A DNA stretch of 45,175 bases. Source: a virus. The stretch spans positions 1 to 45,175 of IMG/VR virus record IMGVR_UViG_3300048015_000221; one strand, written 5' to 3'. Under the pieces are notes generated by a model. The model saw only the letters and a list, made by a program, of their open reading frames with translations, had not been told where the DNA came from and searched no databases. The translations under genes were made by a program, and so were the position numbers. Numbering within the stretch: position 1 is the stretch's first letter; every line of letters begins with the position of its first letter. This document shows positions 1-7,085 of this stretch, one piece after another.

Positions 1-129
1 GTGCAAGCGATTGCGCTCGACGACGAAAAGAAAGCCCTTCAGTTCATCTGCAACGAGCCGATCATGCAGCTCTTGGAACGGCAAGTCACGGCCGTCGATA
101 TTGACAACGCCAGAAAGGCCGCGGTATAA
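1..129 (+). CDS. Partial or short hypothetical protein at left edge
   Basis: An open frame runs from the first base (a GTG, so it could be a start or simply the window edge) to a TAA at 127-129 and gives 42 residues. It is mixed charged/hydrophobic (LDDEKKALQF, MQLLERQ) with no recognised motif. The 108 bases that follow, up to the next proposed start at 238, hold nothing I can support. It could be the C-terminus of a longer gene outside the window. Confidence 0.35.
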   Translation: MQAIALDDEKKALQFICNEPIMQLLERQVTAVDIDNARKAAV

Positions 130-237
130 CCGGGGCGTCGCTACCCGAACCTTCTGAGCACGGCGACGCGCAGAGTTAAGGTGTCGGTAGCAGGAAGCGG
201 TTCGCATGCGGGCCGCTTTTTCGTTATGGAGGCGCGC

Positions 238-489
238 GTGGGCGACGCGATCATCATGGCCGGAAAGTTTACCGCCGAGCGCGGACGCATCGCATGCGCC
301 GAACGGCGCAAAGGCGCGACGGTAAGAGCCGCCGCCGCGGCCGCCGGCGTCACGCACGTTACGCTGCACGCGTGGATCAATCGCGGAACATCGGGTCGCG
401 AACCGTACGCGACGTTTCAGGCTTCGTGGCGACAAGCCGAAAACGAGTATCGGACCGAGCGCTTCGAGCAACTCCGCGACAGCGCGTGA
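238..489 (+). CDS. Helix-turn-helix protein, terminase-small-subunit-like
   Basis: This 83-residue protein has an N-terminal helix-turn-helix of the kind found in phage small terminases and homeodomain-like regulators: an alanine-rich helix, then AAGVTHVTLHAWINRG, then a Y-x2-F-x9-A segment. I chose GTG 238 because GGAGG at 228-232 lies five bases upstream; in-frame GTG 181, ATG 226 and ATG 256 are alternatives. A separate, better TerS candidate lies at 1902-2561, so this may be a regulator or a second DNA-binding packaging factor. It overlaps the next ORF by a GTGA. The role is inferred from the fold only. Confidence 0.55.
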   Translation: MGDAIIMAGKFTAERGRIACAERRKGATVRAAAAAAGVTHVTLHAWINRGTSGREPYATFQASWRQAENEYRTERFEQLRDSA

Positions 490-659
490 AAACGACCGGA
501 CTGAACGCCGACGAGCGCCACGCGATCGAAGACGCGCTCGCTGAGCCCGTCGAAGCGAAAGCGCGCGCTCCACGCCTCAACCTCAACCCAAGCGAGATCC
601 CCGCTCGCGGTCTCCGACCCGTCGGCAACCCCGGCCGCAACGGGCGCCGCGCGACGTGA
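486..659 (+). CDS. Small hypothetical protein (57 aa)
   Basis: GTG 486 overlaps the TGA of the preceding HTH gene, and its own TGA overlaps the GTG of the next ORF, the coupled layout seen throughout this genome. The N-terminal half is acidic and helical; the C-terminal half is Pro/Arg/Gly-rich and probably disordered. No family recognised. Support rests on the two overlaps rather than on conserved sequence. Confidence 0.42.
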   Translation: MKTTGLNADERHAIEDALAEPVEAKARAPRLNLNPSEIPARGLRPVGNPGRNGRRAT

Positions 660-823
660 AACGTCGCCGGCGCACGACGGACTACATCGCGCGGCGCCAA
701 GCGATCTACGGGCAGATGGTCGCGAGCGCCGACGCGCCGTGCTCGAAGACGATCGTCGTCGCCACGCACGCCGAGAAAGCCGAGACAGCGTGGCAGCGCG
801 AGGAGCGCACCGTCAAACCGTAG
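656..823 (+). CDS. Small basic hypothetical protein (55 aa)
   Basis: This ORF starts at a GTG overlapping the stop of the upstream ORF and ends at TAG 821-823, 19 bases before the next start. The N-terminus is strongly basic (KRRRR), followed by a helical stretch with YIARRQAIYGQ. It may bind nucleic acid, but no family was recognised. The coupled start and basic composition are the only support. Confidence 0.42.
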   Translation: MKRRRRTTDYIARRQAIYGQMVASADAPCSKTIVVATHAEKAETAWQREERTVKP

Positions 824-842
824 ACTTCGGAGGAACGGACCG

Positions 843-1172
843 ATGCTGCTCGCCTCAACCTCAGCAGCGGTCCTTACCCTTCCGACAGCCGAGCAGTTCG
901 AGGCCATGTTCCGAAGCGCGCGAATGCACAAGCGCGAGCCGCCGCGCGATGCGACGCTTAACTTGACGCATTTCGACGGCTACACGCAGATCGAGCTTTG
1001 CATCCCGCACCGCGGTCTTGAGGCGTCGTACTGGGCCGTGACGGTCACGCATCGACAGGCGATCGCGCAGGCGCGCAACGCCGTGCTGCCACAAGCCGAG
1101 ATCGATCGTCGATTTCGCCAAGCCGCGGTGCACCTCGCCTACGTCGCGATCGACGCGCGGAAGTTCTGGTAA
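843..1172 (+). CDS. Hypothetical protein (109 aa)
   Basis: ATG 843 has a good ribosome-binding site (GGAGGA about nine bases upstream). The protein looks like a compact alpha/beta domain: a beta-rich centre (TQIELCIPHR, SYWAVTVTH) followed by a long helix with QARNAVLPQAEIDRRFRQAA. There is no signal peptide or membrane segment. It lies in the leader cluster before the terminase genes, where phages often carry small accessory proteins. Function unknown. Confidence 0.62.
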   Translation: MLLASTSAAVLTLPTAEQFEAMFRSARMHKREPPRDATLNLTHFDGYTQIELCIPHRGLEASYWAVTVTHRQAIAQARNAVLPQAEIDRRFRQAAVHLAYVAIDARKFW

Positions 1173-1205
1173 CGAACGTCTCGCTCGCGAAGAATAGGAA
1201 TAGCC

Positions 1206-1463
1206 ATGGCTGATCAACCCGCGAAACCGCTCTATCTCGTGTCCGTTCTCGTTCGCACTTACGCGGAATCGGCCGACGAAGCCAAAGCGAACACCGAACG
1301 CTTCATCCGAAACAGCGACACGAACGCTGCCGTTTGGGAGGTTCGTCGGCGCCGTCCCTGCGCTGATTCCCCATCCGCCCGACGCTCCCGAAATCGGGCC
1401 GCAACTCATTTAACAAACGCCTCGCACGCGAAGGGCCACACTCGCCCTCACGACCGCAGCTAG
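1206..1463 (+). CDS. Hypothetical protein (85 aa)
   Basis: ATG 1206 follows a purine-rich stretch (GAAGAATAGGAAT). The first 45 residues look like a small folded domain (LYLVSVLVRTYAESADEAKAN), resembling the alternating strand/helix pattern of small phage accessory proteins. The rest is Arg/Ser-rich and low in complexity, so the true C-terminus may have been altered by a frameshift near 1340. No family recognised. Confidence 0.5.
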   Translation: MADQPAKPLYLVSVLVRTYAESADEAKANTERFIRNSDTNAAVWEVRRRRPCADSPSARRSRNRAATHLTNASHAKGHTRPHDRS

Positions 1464-1479
1464 GCTTTCAGAAAGCACT

Positions 1480-1779
1480 ATGAACGCAGACGAGTCCGAG
1501 AACGCTGCGCCGATTCGGCCGGAGTTCGCTTTCTTCACGCCGTCGCCGCAAGGTCGGTAACGACTTGACCGCATGCGTCGGTTGTTCTCGGACGTCGCCA
1601 AAGCGATCGACGAAATGGTGCCGATGTCGCGCGAGCGTTCTATCGCGCACACCGAACTGCAATCGGCTGCCCGCGCCGCAAACGCCGCGATTGTGGCGAA
1701 CGATCCCGGGGCAAGACCCGAAGACAGCGTGCCATTATACACGGCGTTTGAGTCCATCGAGCCCAAAGAAGCGCAGTAG
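1480..1779 (+). pseudogene. Acb2/Tad1-hairpin-like gene interrupted by in-frame TAA
   Basis: ATG 1480 opens a frame that meets TAA at 1558-1560 and, in the same frame, continues without another stop to TAG 1777-1779. Read through, it would give about 98 coded residues, close to the roughly 94 of Acb2 from Pseudomonas phage PaMx33. The part before the stop (FAFFTPSPQGR) and the part after it (RLDRMRRLF, then MVPMSRERS, then ANAAIVAN) together follow the family layout as I remember it: an N-terminal F-x-YH-x-P segment, an R-rich helix, a P-x-x-RE-x-S-x-A-x-T motif and a WANAAIAR-like helix. A point change such as CAA to TAA would explain the break. Family assignment is from memory of the motif, not a search. 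Confidence 0.55.
1573..1779 (+). CDS. Acb2/Tad1-hairpin-like protein, N-terminally short form
   Basis: This 68-residue ORF starts at an ATG 12 bases after the internal TAA of the interrupted frame, so translation could restart here. It keeps the most conserved part of the hairpin family: P-x-x-RERS, T at the conserved position and ANAAI. Acb2 proteins are known to bind cyclic di- and trinucleotides and so blunt CBASS signalling; Tad1 binds glycine-cADPR variants. Whether the short form still binds is unknown, since the missing N-terminal helix contributes to the fold. The 122 bases after it, up to TerS, hold no supported gene. Confidence 0.55.
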   Translation: MRRLFSDVAKAIDEMVPMSRERSIAHTELQSAARAANAAIVANDPGARPEDSVPLYTAFESIEPKEAQ

Positions 1780-1901
1780 GCGCGCCGCACGAAGTGCGGT
1801 CGCCACGCGCTGTCGCCGCCACACGCCGGACAATTGGCCGCCCCGCTCCTTGACTTGCTCGTCAATCATTCGGAAAGGCGACAGAAACCGAGGTCCACAC
1901 G

Positions 1902-2561
1902 ATGCCCGATACGGAGAAGCCGAAGCGCGGCCTCACGTCCGAGCAGTGGGCTCACGTGCGCGCCGCCTACGAACGCGGAGAGTCGATTCTCTCTCTCTCG
2001 AAACGGTTTGGCGTCAAGCGCGACACGATCGCTGCCCGACGCGACAAAGACTGCTGGGTCATCGGCGGCGTCGATGGGGCAGCAGCGGGCAGCCCAATCG
2101 GGCACATGCCCAACAGAGAAGCCGTGCGCATCGTTCGCGAGCAAACGCAGGGCAAAGTGATCGAACTCGCCTCGCGCAAAGCCGTCGATCAAATGGTCGA
2201 GGCAGGCGCCGTCGATCAGATCGCTGCGGACATCGCGCTCGCCGTCGCAACGCACGGGCGTCTTGGTCGGAAGATCACGGCGTTGCTCGAGCAGTACGTC
2301 GACTTCGGCCTCGGCGAAGGGCCGACGAAGCAGGTCAAAAACGGCGAGAAGCTGCCGATCGCTCCAAACATCATGCCCGGGACGAATCAGTCGCACGCCG
2401 ACGTGATCCGTTCGCTTGTCGCCGCCGGCGAAGGCGCGGTGCACCTGGTGCGAGAGATCGCGGGCCTTCGCCCGGGCCAACCGTCGAGCTCGGCGCATTC
2501 GGCAAAGAACAAGCAGCAGCGGCTGGTCTTCGAAGACACGGACGCTGCGGAGATCGCGTAG
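1902..2561 (+). CDS. Phage terminase small subunit
   Basis: The protein has 219 residues. Residues 10-55 form a helix-turn-helix (RAAYERGESILSLSKRFGV, then a recognition helix with RDTIAARRDK and a W), the usual DNA-recognition part of TerS. A central helical region suits ring oligomerisation, and the C-terminal third (LRPGQPSSSAHSAKNKQQ) is low-complexity and could contact the large subunit. GAGGT lies upstream of ATG 1902. It sits three bases before TerL, the normal TerS-TerL order. Role: recognise the packaging site and regulate TerL. Confidence 0.75.
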   Translation: MPDTEKPKRGLTSEQWAHVRAAYERGESILSLSKRFGVKRDTIAARRDKDCWVIGGVDGAAAGSPIGHMPNREAVRIVREQTQGKVIELASRKAVDQMVEAGAVDQIAADIALAVATHGRLGRKITALLEQYVDFGLGEGPTKQVKNGEKLPIAPNIMPGTNQSHADVIRSLVAAGEGAVHLVREIAGLRPGQPSSSAHSAKNKQQRLVFEDTDAAEIA

Positions 2562-2564
2562 CCG

Positions 2565-3977
2565 ATGACGATCGCGCCCGAAGAAAACGTCGTGCGCGTT
2601 CGACGCCTGCCGAAACAGCGCGAGTTCTTTCGCGATCGCGGACGCTGGGCGGCTGCGCGAGGCGGCGTCGGCAGCGGCAAGACGACGGCGATGCTCTGGC
2701 TGATCCTCGAGCGCATGCAGACGTATCCCGAGGCGAATCACTTCGCCGTCGGCGCCTCGTACATGCAGCTCGCTCAGGGCTTCTTCGAGTCGCTCGAGGC
2801 ATTCTGCACGAATACGCTCGGGTGGGAACGCGACGTCGATTACCGGCTGCGGTTGAACCCATCGCCGATGTTCACGCTGCTGCCGAGCGGCGCGCGCTTG
2901 CGCTCGCTATCGTCGGAGCAGTCGGAGCGGATCGCGTCGCTCCAGATCCAAACGTTCATTTGCGAAGAGCCGCAGACGTGGCACGACGGCGAACGTTTCT
3001 TCGATCGCATCAACGAGCGCTTGCGGCATAACGAGACGTCCGCGACGCTGTATCCCGACATGCCGATGATGGGCCGGCTGACGTTCAATCCGCCCGCCAA
3101 GGGCCACTGGCTCTTCGACGTGATCGAGAATCAGTGGCCGAAGATGGGCTGGAACTGCTACGTCTTCTCGCTTCGCGACAACGTGCTCCAGCGCGATCTC
3201 GCGAATTACATCGCGAACATCGAGAATCGCATCTCGCCCGATCGCTGGGCGAATCGAATTAACGGTGAGTGGGCGACGACGGGCGGCTCGGCCTATCGCA
3301 TGTTCGACGAGGACGTGCACGGCACGCTGCCTGAGGGAATAACCCTTGAGCCTGATCTCTCGCAACCATTGAAGATCGGGGTGGACTTCAACGTCCACTA
3401 CATGAGCATGGTCATCGCGCAGCTCTACAAGCAGCCGATGATGGCGAGCGTCGACGGTGCGCGGCCGCGCTTGCAAGGCTGGCAGAACTTGATCTTGCGC
3501 GTGCTCGACGAGATCCAACTCGACGGCGGCTCCCCTGATCTGATGGCGCAGTTCATCGAGCAGTGGGGCGAGATCGCGCGCATCACGGGCGTCGATGTGT
3601 ACGGCGACGCGACCGGTGGCGCCAAGTCGCAGACGGCGAGTTCGCAAAGCGCGATCAAGTCGAATCACGACGCCATCCGTGAAGCGCTCAACGCGGCGAA
3701 TATCCGGTACTCGTGGCACATCCCGTCGGCAAATCCGTCGGTCGGCGATCGCGTAAACGCTACGAACAACCGACTACGCACAGGTAGCGGTCCGGGTCTC
3801 GTGCTGAATTCGAAGCGCGTGCCGAAGCTCGTGCGCGATCTGCAGCTCGTCGAGCAAGGCCCGAACGGAGAGTTGATCAAGTCGAAGGACCTCTCGCTGA
3901 CGCACATCAGCGATGGACTTGGCTATCTTATTTTTCAAATCGACAAAGTCGGCGCGTTCGAGCCGTTCTACGCGTGA
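2565..3977 (+). CDS. terL: Phage terminase large subunit
   Basis: The 470-residue packaging ATPase-nuclease pumps phage DNA into the procapsid. Visible motifs: Walker A GGVGSGKT (residues 33-40), a Walker B-like strand ending FICEEP (131-136) with the catalytic glutamate, and a coupling-type LTFNPP (172-177). The C-terminal RNase H-like nuclease domain shows IGVDFN (D274), LDEI around 315 and YGDATGG (D348), which fit the metal-binding acidic residues. The length is normal for Terminase_6C-type proteins. It directly follows TerS and precedes the portal. Confidence 0.93.
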   Translation: MTIAPEENVVRVRRLPKQREFFRDRGRWAAARGGVGSGKTTAMLWLILERMQTYPEANHFAVGASYMQLAQGFFESLEAFCTNTLGWERDVDYRLRLNPSPMFTLLPSGARLRSLSSEQSERIASLQIQTFICEEPQTWHDGERFFDRINERLRHNETSATLYPDMPMMGRLTFNPPAKGHWLFDVIENQWPKMGWNCYVFSLRDNVLQRDLANYIANIENRISPDRWANRINGEWATTGGSAYRMFDEDVHGTLPEGITLEPDLSQPLKIGVDFNVHYMSMVIAQLYKQPMMASVDGARPRLQGWQNLILRVLDEIQLDGGSPDLMAQFIEQWGEIARITGVDVYGDATGGAKSQTASSQSAIKSNHDAIREALNAANIRYSWHIPSANPSVGDRVNATNNRLRTGSGPGLVLNSKRVPKLVRDLQLVEQGPNGELIKSKDLSLTHISDGLGYLIFQIDKVGAFEPFYA

Positions 3978-4010
3978 GGTTTACCGTCGAGCGGAGGGAG
4001 CAACGATTAT

Positions 4011-5438
4011 ATGTCGCGTCGCTCTCGTCGAACCGCCGCTGCGAGAACGGCGCCGCGCTCGAACGTCGTTCAACTCCATAAGGCCGCGAGCGACGTCGGC
4101 TCCGATCTGATCCAATCGACGGATCAGACGATCCTCGATGCCGTCTCCGGATCGCGTAGCGCGGGCCCGACGCCGAGCGACCTCGAGCAGTACTGGATGC
4201 TCTACACGAAGCACGTGTGGGTCTCGACATGCGTCGATCTGATCGCCGAGGCCGTCGCCTCCGAAGGCTTCGTCGTCGCACCGGTCAACGTCAAGAACTC
4301 CGGCGGCGGCAACCAGAACGACGACGCGCGCATCGGCGAGATCGAACAGTTCTTCGCCGGCGCAACGCCCGGCTCGACGTTCGAGTCGCTGCGGCTCGCG
4401 ACGGCGATCGACCTCCGTGTCTACAACCTCGCCTACTGGCGCAAGAAGCGCGCTCGAGGAACGAGCGGGCCGCCGCTCTTCCTTGAGCGGATTGATCCCC
4501 GTCTCGTTCGGCCGAAACTGACGGCGGATCGCACGGCGATCGAATCGTTCTCAGTGAATAAGTCCGTCTCGAACAATGCGCTCGGCGCGCGCGAGATCAT
4601 ACCGCGCAAGGACGTCATCTTCTTCCGCTTCGGCGGTGGCGATCCGATCTTCGGAGGCCCGTCGCCGCTGGAAGCGCTCGACCTCACGATCTCGCAAGAT
4701 TGGTCGATCCGTCGGCACCGGGAGGCGTTCTTTCGGAACGGCGGCGTGCGCGGGCGCGTCATCCAGATCGAGAGCGTCGACGAAGATCAAGCGCGGAAGA
4801 TGACCGATCGCTTGAAGAAACAGAAGACCGGCACCGAGGCTGCGTTTCAGGACCTCGTGCTGCCCGGTCGCGGCATTACCGTCGTGTCCACCGGAGCCGA
4901 GCAGGGCAAGAACGATTTCGACTTCCGCGAGGGCTCCGAACAACTCCGGAACGAGATCTTCGCAAAATACAAAGTGCCGCCCGGCAAATTGTTCATGCAA
5001 CACGGCGCACTCGGGCAAGCCGGCAAAGAGCAAGACGACGAGACGTTCCAACGCGACGCAGTGCTCCCGGTGGAGCGCGTGCTGTACTCGACGCTCACGA
5101 TCGACTTGCTCCGCGGCGAGTTCGGCATCGACGATCTCAAGCTCGAGCCGAAACGCATCTCGCAGATTCGCCTCGACCGCTTCGACGCCGCGAAGAACGT
5201 CGTACAGTTCGGCGGGACGGGTAACGAAGCGCGCGCGATCGCGGGCTTGCCGTCGATCGAGGGTCTGGATCAACCGCTCTTCGTCGGTGCGAAGCAGGCG
5301 TTGACCGCCGTCGAGTCTCCGCTCGTCGGCGATAAGGGTGGCGACGGCGACGTTCCAACGGTCGACGACCAAGCCGCGGAAAGCGAGGCCGTCCGCAAAG
5401 CGGACGAGACCTTTCGACGCTGGCGACGAGCTCGATGA
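4011..5438 (+). CDS. Phage portal protein
   Basis: The 475-residue protein would form the dodecameric ring through which DNA enters and leaves the head. Family-like features: an N-terminal clip after a basic tail, YWMLYTKHVWVSTCVDLIAEAVA (stem/wing region; quoted here in part only: VSTCVDLIAEAV), then PSPLEALD, RREAFFRNGG-like helix-turn and an IFAKYKVPP motif at about 320-330, typical of HK97/PBSX-type portals. GGAGGG upstream supports ATG 4011. Its C-terminal 101 bases overlap the following MuF-like gene in another frame. Confidence 0.88.
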   Translation: MSRRSRRTAAARTAPRSNVVQLHKAASDVGSDLIQSTDQTILDAVSGSRSAGPTPSDLEQYWMLYTKHVWVSTCVDLIAEAVASEGFVVAPVNVKNSGGGNQNDDARIGEIEQFFAGATPGSTFESLRLATAIDLRVYNLAYWRKKRARGTSGPPLFLERIDPRLVRPKLTADRTAIESFSVNKSVSNNALGAREIIPRKDVIFFRFGGGDPIFGGPSPLEALDLTISQDWSIRRHREAFFRNGGVRGRVIQIESVDEDQARKMTDRLKKQKTGTEAAFQDLVLPGRGITVVSTGAEQGKNDFDFREGSEQLRNEIFAKYKVPPGKLFMQHGALGQAGKEQDDETFQRDAVLPVERVLYSTLTIDLLRGEFGIDDLKLEPKRISQIRLDRFDAAKNVVQFGGTGNEARAIAGLPSIEGLDQPLFVGAKQALTAVESPLVGDKGGDGDVPTVDDQAAESEAVRKADETFRRWRRAR

Positions 5439-6114
5439 TGACGACGAAGACGACGTCAACGAAGATGGAGACGAGTCACAGCGCCATGAGATCATCGTTG
5501 CACTCGCGCTCCAGCGTTTTCGTCGTTCTCTCATTCGCGGAATACTGGCGACGGCGGGACGCAACGCGCGGCTCGCTCGGCTGGACGAACGTCTTGCGCC
5601 CTCGCGCATCGTCGTTGCGATCCAGACCGAAATTCGCGAGGCCGTCCGCGGACTGACGGCGGCGAAGCTCGACCTGCTCAACGTCGCGCTGGACGAGCAA
5701 GCCGAACAGATCGTGCTCGACAGCGCGCTCGCGCTCGGCGAAGAACTCGCGAGACTCGACGACGTCACGCTCCGGCGGGCGATCGAGACAGACGACGACG
5801 CCGCGATCCGAGCACTGCTGAGGCAGGTAGCGATCGACACGGAGAACGGCGTCCGCCTCGTCGGCGATCGCGCGCTTCTCGAAACGCTGTCATCGACGGC
5901 GATCCACACCGCAGCGAATCAGGTGCTCGCGCGAGCCTACACGGCGACGGGCGTCGAGTTCATTCGATGGATCTGCGATCCGAATCCATGCCCGATCTGC
6001 GCGCCGACAAACGGCGTCGTGCGTCGGGCCGGTGATGAGTTCCCGAGCGTCGGCGTCGCGTATCCGCCGACGCATCCGCGCTGCAGATGCAGCACCGAGC
6101 CCGTCCTAAATTAA
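5338..6114 (+). CDS. MuF-like head morphogenesis protein
   Basis: This 258-residue protein ends with the signature of Mu gpF/SPP1 gp7 minor head proteins: CDPNPCPICAPTNG around residue 213, then PPTHPRCRCS near the end, Cys pairs plus a conserved H-P-x-C-x-C. The only plausible starts are GTG 5338 or an unmarked start, so the first 33 codons overlap the portal gene. An acidic stretch (DDDDEDD) follows. Such proteins sit at the portal, help assembly and may be ejected with the DNA. The assignment rests on the C-terminal motif and its place after the portal. Confidence 0.82.
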   Translation: MATATFQRSTTKPRKARPSAKRTRPFDAGDELDDDDEDDVNEDGDESQRHEIIVALALQRFRRSLIRGILATAGRNARLARLDERLAPSRIVVAIQTEIREAVRGLTAAKLDLLNVALDEQAEQIVLDSALALGEELARLDDVTLRRAIETDDDAAIRALLRQVAIDTENGVRLVGDRALLETLSSTAIHTAANQVLARAYTATGVEFIRWICDPNPCPICAPTNGVVRRAGDEFPSVGVAYPPTHPRCRCSTEPVLN

Positions 6115-6127
6115 GGGAGTCGAGCCG

Positions 6128-6508
6128 ATGGCCGAGACCACGTATCACCTTCACCCCGACGGTGAAGAGGCGATCTCGGAAGCGAAGCGCTCGATCAAGC
6201 GGTATCACGAGCTCGGTCTGATCTCGACGGAAAGCGCGAAAGCGCTCTTCACCGAGACCGTCGCGCGGATCATCATGCAGGCGCGCGTTGGAAGCGACGA
6301 CCGCCGGATGATTACTGTCGTGTGCCCCGACTGCAAGCGCGAGCATCGCATGCTCTGCGACGTCATCGAATACCGATGCAAATGCGATTCGAACCGCACG
6401 CGCTTGGCGTGGGCGGGGCAAGCCGCATCACCCGAAGGCGGCGAGCGCGTGCCGCTCGTCATCACTTCGCTCCGCGATCGCGACGTCGATCCGCGCTTGG
6501 TTCTCTGA
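6128..6508 (+). CDS. Hypothetical protein with zinc-ribbon-like motif
   Basis: The 126-residue protein starts at ATG 6128 with GGGAG upstream. It has a helical N-terminus (SEAKRSIKRYHELG) and a central CPDC-x10-C-x5-C-x-C arrangement (CPDCKREHRMLC, then RCKCDS) that could bind one zinc. The C-terminus is a short beta-rich tail. It lies between MuF and the protease, a slot that in other phages holds small head proteins or regulators. Not recognised further. Confidence 0.65.
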   Translation: MAETTYHLHPDGEEAISEAKRSIKRYHELGLISTESAKALFTETVARIIMQARVGSDDRRMITVVCPDCKREHRMLCDVIEYRCKCDSNRTRLAWAGQAASPEGGERVPLVITSLRDRDVDPRLVL

Positions 6509-6521
6509 GAGGTACCCGTTC

Positions 6522-7085
6522 ATGGCCGAATCGATTCTGAGCGCGATTCAAGCGCTCTCGCAACCGAAACGCGACGAGCTGCGCACGCAGGCGCAAGCGA
6601 ACATCGCGGCGCGAAACACGGCAGCGTCCGCGCCTCCGGCCGGTACCGAAACGAAGGCCGCGCGCGTGCTCAAAGCCACGGGCATCGTCAACGCCGAGCA
6701 CGGCGTCGTCATGCTCATCGGATCGCTCTCCGATGCCGTCGACCTCGATCACGACGTCGTCGACGCCGAGTTGCTGGTGAAGTGCGCCCACGAGTTCACC
6801 GGGCGCGATCAGCGCGTCTTCAAGGCGAATCACGACGAGCCGATCAAAGCGAAGCTCGTCGAGAGCGTCACGGGCGTGCCGATCCTCGCGAGCGGCCGTC
6901 GTCTCAAAGCAGGCGAGCACATTCCGGAGGACGATCCGATCGCGTCGATCGGCCTGAAGGTCGGCGAGGGTGAAGCGACCGCGTGGATCGTCGGGATCAA
7001 GCCCGAAGATCCGGCGATCGTGACCGCCGCGAAAGACGGCGCGATCGCCGGCGCGAGCTGGGGCGGGGTGGGCACGCGTGCGTAA
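6522..7085 (+). CDS. XkdF-like prohead serine protease
   Basis: The 187-residue protein fits the XkdF/Peptidase_S78_2 pattern of capsid maturation proteases: VDLDHDVVDAE near residue 74, then NHDEP with candidate catalytic H104, KLVES (E114, S115), a strand with AWIVGIK, and a C-terminal GAIAGASWGG with candidate nucleophile S179. An N-terminal helical, Ala-rich segment of about 45 residues may be a targeting or scaffold part. It lies directly before the scaffold-like gene and overlaps it by eight bases, as expected for a protease that clears scaffold. Catalytic residues are inferred from motif position. Confidence 0.75.
   Translation: MAESILSAIQALSQPKRDELRTQAQANIAARNTAASAPPAGTETKAARVLKATGIVNAEHGVVMLIGSLSDAVDLDHDVVDAELLVKCAHEFTGRDQRVFKANHDEPIKAKLVESVTGVPILASGRRLKAGEHIPEDDPIASIGLKVGEGEATAWIVGIKPEDPAIVTAAKDGAIAGASWGGVGTRA

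Noticed and set aside
1780-1901. Extra small gene between the Acb2-like ORF and TerS
   Set aside because: A frame is open but has no start codon with a ribosome site and no motif.
1565-3031. Long plus-strand ORF of 488 residues
   Set aside because: It is very Arg-rich, overlaps both terminase genes in another frame and is a shadow of high-GC coding DNA.
4551-5909. Minus-strand ORF of 452 residues
   Set aside because: It lies opposite the portal and MuF-like genes, is Ser/Arg-rich and has no motif; a reverse-strand shadow.
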